Positions 56,290 to 64,000 of a DNA stretch of 64,000 nt are shown here, piece after piece. Under the pieces are notes generated by a model. It had not been told where the DNA came from and ran no database searches. It saw only the letters and a list, made by a program, of their open reading frames with translations. This DNA comes from Hevea brasiliensis (taxonomy: Eukaryota; Streptophyta; Magnoliopsida; Malpighiales; Euphorbiaceae): positions 51,967,571 to 52,031,570 of the forward strand of contig NC_079507.1 in NCBI RefSeq assembly GCF_030052815.1. Reading direction: 5' to 3'. The number at the start of each line of letters is the position of its first letter. Positions within the stretch are counted from its first letter, which is position 1. The translations under genes were made by a program, and so were the position numbers.

Positions 56290-58858
56290 TCTTCTACAGG
56301 GCTTGGCGATGCACTTCTGAGCTCAGAATTAGTGACAGCAGTGAAATCTGAGCAGGTGTCTTCCTTAGCTGCTCAACAACATCGTACTCACTTTGCTTCA
56401 ATATCTGAAGCAATAGTTCCTCCTGTTCTTTTGGCTCCGTAGGTTCTTTTTCAATTTTCTCGGCCCCTCCCTCCGTATTTTCCAGTTGCTCTCCCATTTT
56501 TGCTTTCTCTTTCTTCTTTTCTCTCTCTTCATTCCCGTAACATCTTCTGCTTCGGGTTATAAATTCCACCTCTTGCTCAGGTGGGGAGGTGTTGCTGGTT
56601 GTGACAGGTTTGAGACCTGGTTGGGGAGTAGCATTGTTGGAAGGTCCGGTGTAAGTCATTCTAAAATGCTCGTGGGGAGCAAAGCAAGGTTTAGGAGGTG
56701 TTGAGGGTGAGGCAAGGTCAAGGCTAGGAGCCGATGTACTGCTTGATGCTCCTTGGGTGAAGACTTGGAAATTGTAGTTCCAAGGCACAGCACGAGTGTT
56801 TGTGACAGGGAGCTGGGGTGGGGTTCAGATGATTGTTACTGGTGGTGATGGTGCTAGGGCAGAGAAGGTCATTCTGGGATTAGAGGTGGAGGTATTCTAG
56901 CCGAATCTAGCTGTATTTACTCCACTCTCCATTTTCGACCTTGCTTGGCATCTTAAAATTTTGAGGGACAGCAAGTTCTGGACCTCTTGTTTGAACTCTC
57001 CACAATTTCGCAGCTCGTGGTTAGCCGCTCCTCCGTGATAGGGGCATCCTGCATTATCTTCAGACCCCAGTGTTTGAGGGTAGAGGTAACTTTCCCTCAC
57101 TGCCATTGTAAAAATTTCCTCAAAGTGAGGAATCAGTTGATCTACCTCCAAGGTTGACCTTTCTTCTTCAGAATCTATCATATTCACGCCATTGCTCGTA
57201 CCATGATTGGGCAATGGGTTTAAAGTGACATTGGGGAGAGAGCCATTCCCTTCAATCTTCAACCACCCATTTTTAATTAGGGCTTGCACTCTTCCCCTCA
57301 GTGCCCCGCAGTTATCGGTTGAGTGCCCAAGTGCCCCTCCATGATATTCGCATCGGGCACTGGCATCATGCCACCTAGGGTATGGTTGCTGGATTGGGTC
57401 AAGGGAAATCGGCACTATTTGGTTTATACCGAGGAGGTATCAGTATATTTCTTCGAGTGGGAGGGGAAGAGGTGGATCTGGATTTCTTTATGGTCTGGGA
57501 TTATTTTGGGGAGGAGATGGTCTTGATTGAACTGGCTGGGCGGGCGGTCTAGGGTTATAGGCCGTTTGTGGTGGATACTGTGGGCGTGGGTGAGGATAAT
57601 TTGGAAAAGGGGGTGGAACGTTGACAATTGTTAGACCATGAGGGGGAGGATACGGCCGGTAGTTATTTTGAGGAAATGGGGATTGGGCTTGTCGGGTGAT
57701 GGTGTGCATATCACCTTCTTTCTTTTTGCTGAAGCTGGCGGTCTTCTTTGCAGGATTCTCAGTCAACTCCTGTAGTCGTCCCATCCTCAGGTTAGCTTCT
57801 ATCCTCTCGCCAGCTTGAATGATGTCTGAGAAGCTATTGGAGGTGTTTCTAATAATCAGATTGAAATAGGGAGCTTTTAACGTCTCAATGAATAGAGAGC
57901 AGAGTTCATTATCAGTAATCAGAGGATACACCTTCGCTGCTTTCTCTCTCCATCTCTGGGCATAATCTTTGAAGCTTTCCCTTTCTCTTTGCACCAGATT
58001 TTGGAGATCTCTCCTTGTGGGGGCGACGTCACAGTTGAATTTATATTGTTTCAGGAAAGCGTCTGCCAGATCTTTCCAGGAGTGCAGCTTGCTCCTATCT
58101 AACTGAATGTACCATCTTAGGGGTGCCCCAGAGAGACTCTCATGGAAGAAATGGACCAGAAGTCTATCATCTTTCGTCAGGGCAGACATTTTGGCAATGT
58201 AAGTAGCCAGGTGAATGCGAGGGTCTGACTTCCCGTTGTATTTGTCGAAGTCCGAGATTTTGAATTTGGGTGGCACCACCACGTCTGGCACCAATCTCAA
58301 TGATGCCACATCAACTGAACCATACATGTTTAGGCCCTCTATTGCTCTTAATCTTTCTTCTAGAGCAGATAACTTTTCGTTCTCTCTTATTTTACTTTCT
58401 CATCTTACTGCATGAGCTATTCCCCTAGTTGGGAAATAAGGGGTAGGATGAATCGGAGGAATCGGGATTGAAGGGTGTGTTTTGGCATTTGGGACAGCCG
58501 GATAGTAGGGGAAAGGTAGGTCATTATTTAGGGGGGCCGGATTGACAATGATCGTCGGATCCGGGATAGGTGGCTGGAAAGTAAAAGAGGTTGAAACTTG
58601 ATGAGAATCAACCGTTGTAAAAGGTGGGGGAGGTAGTGGCAAGTTGGGCTCTGATGCAGGCTTATTTTGGGACATCTCCCTCATTAATCTCATGAGCTAT
58701 GAGACTTGGTCTTTCAATTCAGAAACTTGTCCCTGTAGGTTCTGGACTTGTTCCTAATCTTCCATTAGTTTCTTCATTCGTGATCTTGTTAAGTACACTC
58801 GTCTTGGTTGAACTGCTTGTTTGGTTAGGCTTGCTTTGCTCGAAGCAATATTGATTTC
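56290..58858 (-). pseudogene. Gag of Tat/Ogre element
   Basis: Runs in one frame from a candidate splice acceptor (TTTTCACAG, 58859-58867). A coiled-coil start (EQVQNLQGQVSELKDQVS) and a Pro-rich region precede the retrotransposon gag core (FKISDFDKYNGKSDP, LRWYIQLDRSKLHSWKDLA, FKDYAQRWREKAAKV). Two zinc-knuckle-like CEYHGGALGHSTDNC and CPYHGGAANHELRNC motifs follow. Stops at 58754, 58697, about 58397, 56897, 56826 and 56294; a broken stretch near 57420-57500. Confidence 0.82.
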
Positions 58859-59159
58859 CTGTGAAAAAAAAAAAGAAGAAGGCTTTAAAATGAATTTCGA
58901 ATTTCGTACGATTTTAAAGGTGCTGTTTTGGACAAAGGATACGGTGGCATCTGAAAGCCAGGAATGGGATCTATAGAAGAATAATTGTATCCATTTTATC
59001 ATGGCATCACTCAATAGTCTGACGGTGAATGACTGGATCAAATGCGTGTCTATGATACTTGTCCATATGGCGCATTCAACTTTTCGCATGACCCTAGCAA
59101 GGATAGTTCCTACAGGAGTCATACTATTCATTCACAATTTTGCTAAACAATGGCCCAAA

Positions 59160-61114
59160 GTTATTTCATTAATCGAATAGTTCATACATTGCACTTTTTA
59201 CATTGGCCTGGGCTCAGGGAGACTCTTTATAATGTAATGACATTTTTTGAGATGCTTATAAAGCCTTTCTTCTTGTTTGGCAGGGTTGAAGATCTTCAGG
59301 GCATACTGGGATTCTGGCAAAAGCTCTTGTTTCCTCTGTGTTATCATTCTCTCCAGCTGGTCAACATTTTCTCTTAGCTCTTAATGGAAAGTAGTTTGTC
59401 TTTCTTTTTCTTTTCTTTCCTTAGCACATTCTTTTAAAATATCATTGATAAGCTGTGCTTGCTCTTTTAGTTCAAGCTTCGTCTTTTTCCCCTCTTGTTT
59501 GTACTCTTCCATGAGTATATCTTGGTATTCCATTTTCTCTTGGAGATTGCTATTCCGGACTTCTGCCTCTCTCATTGTAGCTTGGAGAGAGATCTTTTCC
59601 CTTTCCCATCATGTTTCTTGCTCCTCAAACTCTGTCTTTCCGGTCATTGCCTCTTCCCTGAGCCTTCTTACTTTTCTTTTGAGGATTCGTTGTTGGTCCT
59701 TCAACTATTTTATTCGTTCTTGTAATTGCTGGTTTTCGGTATCCGCCTTTTGTAGAGAGTCGGCCAAACGAGCGCTAGCTTATTCTGAAAGGATGTTCTG
59801 ACGGGGGCTGCTACCTTCGAGTTCGGTTGGATCAGTAGTTAGGTGTCCTTGATCCCTGCTGGCTCTCCATTTAAGATAATCTCCTGTGGCGCTTGGACCT
59901 TTAGGTGATTTTTCCATCATAGTGATGCTCTCCCAGGATTTGCGGGCTATTTTCAATTCTTCCTCACCATCGAGCTTATGATAGAAGTGACCTTGATGGT
60001 ATTCTTCAATACTGAATGCGGACTGGGTTGAGCCGAACTGTCTCATTACCAATGCTGGGATGTAACTCGTGTGTCCGGTTACTCCGATTAGAGACACTGA
60101 ACAATTCCCCCTTGTGCTGAATAAAATGGGTTGACCCAATGTCCACAATTTCTTCCAGCAGTAGTCGTGGCTGTTGAAGCTCAGAATTCGCTCTTGCCAC
60201 TGTAACTCGTCCTTTGGGCTGGTTATTAATCTGGTCATCTTCTCAATAAGGGGCTGGTCAAGATACCAAGTTAACCCCTTTGTCTCTACAGGACACTTGT
60301 GACTAATGATCCAGAGGTGCAACAATTGAGAACAACACTTGATAGACCCCCTGCCTTGTTGTCGACAGTAAGTGAGAGTCAATAGAGTCTCTGCAAGGAT
60401 TGCCGGTATTGGGTTAACCTTCTGCTTTTCTACTGCCTAGAATATCTCTGTGACACTACAGTTTATAATTCCCAAAGGCCCAGGGAATAAGATCAGGCCA
60501 TAGATCCCTAAAGCTAGTGTTAATGAAGCTCGCTCCCATTATTCATCTCGGATGTACAGGTCTAACTGCTTTTGGAGATAGGTCCAATACCAACTGTGTG
60601 TGTTCCCTTTGGTAGTTTCTCTTGCCTTCGCTTCTTCCGGGGGAATTCTCAACATATGTGCGAACCGTTTCCAGGTCTGCCTATGCTCGAGATGTAGGTA
60701 GATCCAATTCTGTGCCCCATAGGGAATTTCTAATAACGCTTGATATTCTTCCATAGTGGGGGTAGTATCGATGTCGTTGAAGGAGAACACCCCATACTTG
60801 GGATTCCAAACCGACAGTATGGCCTTTAATGCCAAAACTTGGACTTTGACTCGTATCAAGGTCGCAATCCTTCCATATTTTTCCTCGAATTATGCCTTGA
60901 CATGATCGGGAAGCAACCTCCAATTACTGGATAAACCCTCGAGACCGGTCATTTTGACTTCAACTTTGCTTGGGTCTAATAGAGGTAACAAGCCATCATC
61001 TGACCCGGCGATATCACTTCGCAGGGGTGCTGAACTATGAGGTGGTCTGGACCACGGTTTAGCATTATGTTCTGGCCTAGGAACTTCTTCCGCCGACTGA
61101 CTCGAGGATGCCAT
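59160..61114 (-). pseudogene. Ogre-type ORF1 upstream of gag
   Basis: One frame from ATG 61114 (MASSSQSAEEVPRPEHNAK) containing YGVFSFNDIDTTPTMEEYQA, WIYLHLEHRQTWKRFAHML and HKCPVETKGLTWYL. This resembles the plant retroelement domain DUF7745, found in the extra ORF1 of Ogre-like elements, function unknown. The C-terminal third is a predicted coiled coil (about 59390-59780). At least eight stops (60887, 60539, 60434, 59780, 59707, 59611, 59381, about 59187) and no obvious frameshift. Confidence 0.78.
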
Positions 61115-61970
61115 GTTAAAATTGATGTTTATTCTTTCACAGATCCTGATTTTGTGATGCCTGTAGAGAAAATTTGTTAGCAGAAAAAATTCAGGTAATT
61201 TTGAATTACACTGTTGGCATGGTGATATCTACACATTTATCAAAGTAGGAAAATGTGTAGATCCTCCTAACAGTATGATCCAAAATTTCCCTTAAAGAAA
61301 AAAACGCAAGAAAACATAAACAGAGCAGGGCAAGGGTAGGCATGTCCCTTTTGTCCTAAAATAGGGAGAATCCTAATACCGGGTAAGTGCTATCTGATAA
61401 GATAGTTCTATCTTAAGAGGTAGCTTGCTACAGCTTTTGGCTACTGTGATTGTTTAGCTCAAGGTCTAATTTTCTAAAGCCACAGGTTCCCAAATTGCCC
61501 CTATTGTAAACAGTAGAGCCTCATTCCGTCACCATGATACTAATCGGGAGAATTCCACGGGTATCACATTAAATGGAACGAGTTTTAATCTAAGCAGAAG
61601 CCTTCACGGATACTAATGGGGTAAAACCCACGGGTACCGCTACATGACTCCCTCCTACTTTCCTAGAGGGTGAGAAAGCCCGAGTATAGGGCTGAGGTGT
61701 GTGAGGACCTTGTGTAAGTACTCAGTGTGTGCAAAGACACATTTACCTCTTCCCTTCGGGGGGGGGGGGGAGTTTTTTTTTTTGCATATTTTTTCATTTT
61801 GACGAAAGTTGCTGTGGAACAAGATAAGCAAAAAGGGTTAGAATAATAACAAAATGATATATCAAGACTTTCGAATTTTGCAAATAAAAACCCCCTAATT
61901 ACGATTTCAATTTATACGAGCATAAAACTAGATCTATTCTTGGACCTCTAAACGATGAGTTAAAATCAAA
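61115..61970 (-). other. 5' leader of the retrotransposon
   Basis: Between primer site and ORF1. No long frame. Includes a G-run and T-run near 61757-61783. Confidence 0.6.
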
Positions 61971-61988
61971 TCCCCAGTGGAGTCGCCA
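61971..61988 (-). other. Primer binding site
   Basis: TGGCGACTCCACTGGGGA on the minus strand, three bases (GCT) after the LTR end. It starts with TGG, as a site pairing with a tRNA CCA end must. Ogre elements are reported to use tRNA-Arg; that this is tRNA-Arg is from memory. Confidence 0.7.
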
Positions 61989-61991
61989 AGC

Positions 61992-64000
61992 TGTCGCAAT
62001 GTATTTTGCGATCGCCTGGACGAAAGCTCTTCACTGAAGTGGGAAAGAGTGAGGAGTCGTCACTTTAATTTTGAGGGAAATTAAAGGAAACCATTTGAAA
62101 AAAAAAATAAATTAATTAAAAGAAACCACTTCGAAAACTGAGATTCTATATTCAGGGTCCATATACGGGCGGGGAAGGTGTTAGGCACCCTGCCTCGTCC
62201 CAATATGAGAGTAAACAGATTTAATATTATGCTCTTTATAAATTAAAATCAATAATTAGGGGGTTAGAATGATGATGTTAATCTCTTAGATAAAAAAGAA
62301 TATTTGATTTTTCACTGGTTCGAGTTACCCAAATACATAAGTACATGAGATGACCCTTAGTGAGTCGGTGTTGTGTAGCGTTTTTTTTTTTTTTGTTTAA
62401 AGGGTTATTTTACGTATTGTGATATTTTAGTTTGGATTTAAGAGAATTCGAGTAAGAACCTCTCCCGATCTCTTAGGGTAATCTATTTAAAGTTTGAGTG
62501 AGGAATCTTGGATAAGAACTCTCCTCCGATCTCCGCATATTATTAAAATTTTGGTTGAGAATCGGATAAGAACTCTCCTCTGATCTCTTTAAGTATTTAA
62601 TTTAGATTTAAAGCATGGGGAATCTCGGATAAGAACCCTCCTCCGATCTCCGCATATTTCTTAAAATTTTGGTTGAGAATCGGATAAGAACTCTCCTCTG
62701 ATCTCTTTAAGTATTTAATTTAGAGTTAAGCATGGGGATCTCGGATAAGAACTCTCCTCCGATCTCCGCATATTTATTAAAATTTTGGTTGAGAATCAGA
62801 TAAGAACTCTCCTCCGATCTCTTTAAGTATTTAATTTAGGGTTAAGCATGGGGATCTCGGATAAGAACCCTCCTCCGATCTCCGCATATTTATTAAAATT
62901 TTGGTTGAGAATCGGATAAGAACTCTCCTCCGATCTCTTTAAGTTTTTAATTTAGAGTTAAGCATGGGGATCTCGAATAAGAACTCTCCTCCGATCTCTG
63001 CATATTTATTAAAATTTTGGTTGAGAATCGGATAAGAACTCTCCTCCGATCTTCTTTAAGTATTTAATTTTGTATTGTGAAATCTTATGAATTAAGGAAT
63101 CTAATGACCGAGGATACAAAAGACCCACGTGTGGATTTTTAAACCCATTGGGCATTATCTAGAAGGTAGACACGACACTGAACTTCTTGTCGATCTCTTA
63201 AGTGATCGCTTTATCAGAGCTCTTTAGTCCGATCTCTTTGGCTACTCGCTAGGAATCCGAACTTATCAGATTCCCAATTTATTACATCATCCTCTGGGCT
63301 CGCTCCATAGCCCGACCTCTAAACTTATTTGGTTTAACCCAATATTTGACCTTTTGTTACAACTTTCCTTTTGTCATTTTTATTTATTTTGGAGACTCTT
63401 ATATCGAAATACCCATGTCTACGTTCTTTTGAATAGTTACAAGTTGCCTACAGGATGAACGTCTGCTATAGAAGAAAATAAGAATCAGATGATGATAAAA
63501 GGGATTTGCAAATAAAAATAAGAGAAGATACAAGAAATGACTACTGGCCTAGACAACTTATTCTGAAACTGGATATGAAAGAAACCTTTTTAAAAAAAAC
63601 TGGAGAAAACCAACCGAGGATATTCAATAAAATAACGATTTACTGGAACTGTTTTGGGATTTTGATGTAACTAAGCATAGAGGAAATTTTGAAAAGGAAA
63701 GCTAGAGAAGATGGACAAGGGCATTCAACAAAATGGCAGTTAAAACATTTACCTGTGGAAGATTGAGGCTATTGAACTAACTCTGGAGCCACAAAGATCG
63801 CTGCGTTGAAGGCTGGTGGTACAGGGACCAATGCTTACTTTTGAGATTGGTAGAACCAATTTGAAATGAGGTGGAACCAAAGGGACGGAAGCCAAATCAG
63901 AATAAGATCGAGCTGAAAAAAATAATGGGTTGGGGGGGGGTGTGATGGCGATAACAGAGTGATGAACAAACTGAAAATGGAAAATTTCAGGGTTCGAAAA
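61992..64000 (-). repeat. 5' LTR (partial, continues past window)
   Basis: Collinear with 43707-45669. The outer part, including its TATA box and outer boundary, lies right of the window. Confidence 0.9.
62445..63065. repeat. Tandem array in 5' LTR
   Basis: Same array as at 44155-44725 but with five GTTGAGAATC(G/A)G halves instead of four. It is longer by one half-unit, about 63 bp. Confidence 0.85.

Larger units (their letters stand above)
43707..64000 (-). mobile_element. Tat/Ogre-type Ty3/gypsy retrotransposon, runs off window
   Basis: Direct repeats begin at 43707 and 61992 (TGTCGCAA.GTATTTTGCGA) and stay collinear to the window end. Between them, on the minus strand and in order: primer site, ORF1, gag, protease, G-patch, reverse transcriptase, two RNase H domains, integrase, repeat-rich 3' UTR, polypurine tract. 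ORF1 before gag and the dual RNase H mark the Tat/Ogre lineage, known for elements near 20-25 kb. It is inserted in LINE ORF1; the left flank AGACA (43702-43706) is the presumed target duplication. By eye, the first 390 bp of the LTRs differ at about 15-20 positions, so it is not recent. Confidence 0.88.

Overview
This window is nuclear DNA from a flowering plant, most likely a eudicot. It is AT-rich, its genes have many GT-AG introns, microsatellites are abundant, and it carries plant-type LTR retrotransposons, a LINE and MITEs. No prokaryotic operons, CRISPR arrays, rRNA or tRNA genes were seen. The species cannot be named from the sequence alone.

Region 1 (1-29010, minus strand): one large gene for phosphatidylinositol 4-kinase alpha. 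I could place 22 coding exons. All GT-AG junctions and phases agree, and they give 1769 codons (5307 nt) without a stop. The window ends inside the gene: the last exon stops at the ATP-contacting lysine, so most of the catalytic domain lies to the left of position 1. The introns hold a catalogue of mobile elements: two hAT-type MITEs with perfect 8-bp target duplications plus a decayed relative, a deleted Ty3/gypsy element with a 5-bp duplication, a solo LTR of the same family with its own 5-bp duplication, a 1.9-kb terminal-inverted-repeat element and several weaker remnants.

Region 2 (29011-38584): mostly AT-rich intergenic DNA with a 0.6-kb foldback element, and one intact single-exon gene (37287-38210, minus strand) for a plant protein with a conserved cysteine-containing C-terminal domain (DUF7086 type).

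Region 3 (38585-43706, minus strand): a decayed L1-type LINE (ORF1 with DUF4283 and zinc knuckle; ORF2 with endonuclease, reverse transcriptase and RNase H), cut at its 5' end by the next element.

Region 4 (43707-64000 and beyond, minus strand): a very large Ty3/gypsy retrotransposon of the Tat/Ogre type. It has an extra ORF1 upstream of gag, a protease followed by a G-patch, a reverse transcriptase with two RNase H domains, an integrase, a 3' untranslated region full of tandem repeats, and long LTRs with internal arrays. On the opposite strand, next to or within the 3' LTR, are two ORF units with their own TATA boxes. One of them keeps a single frame for 1.8 kb interrupted only by stops. Nearly all stops in the element can be explained by C-to-T change, as expected for a methylated, silenced element. 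The right LTR runs off the window, so the full LTR length (about 6.3 kb if my boundary is right) needs the adjacent sequence.
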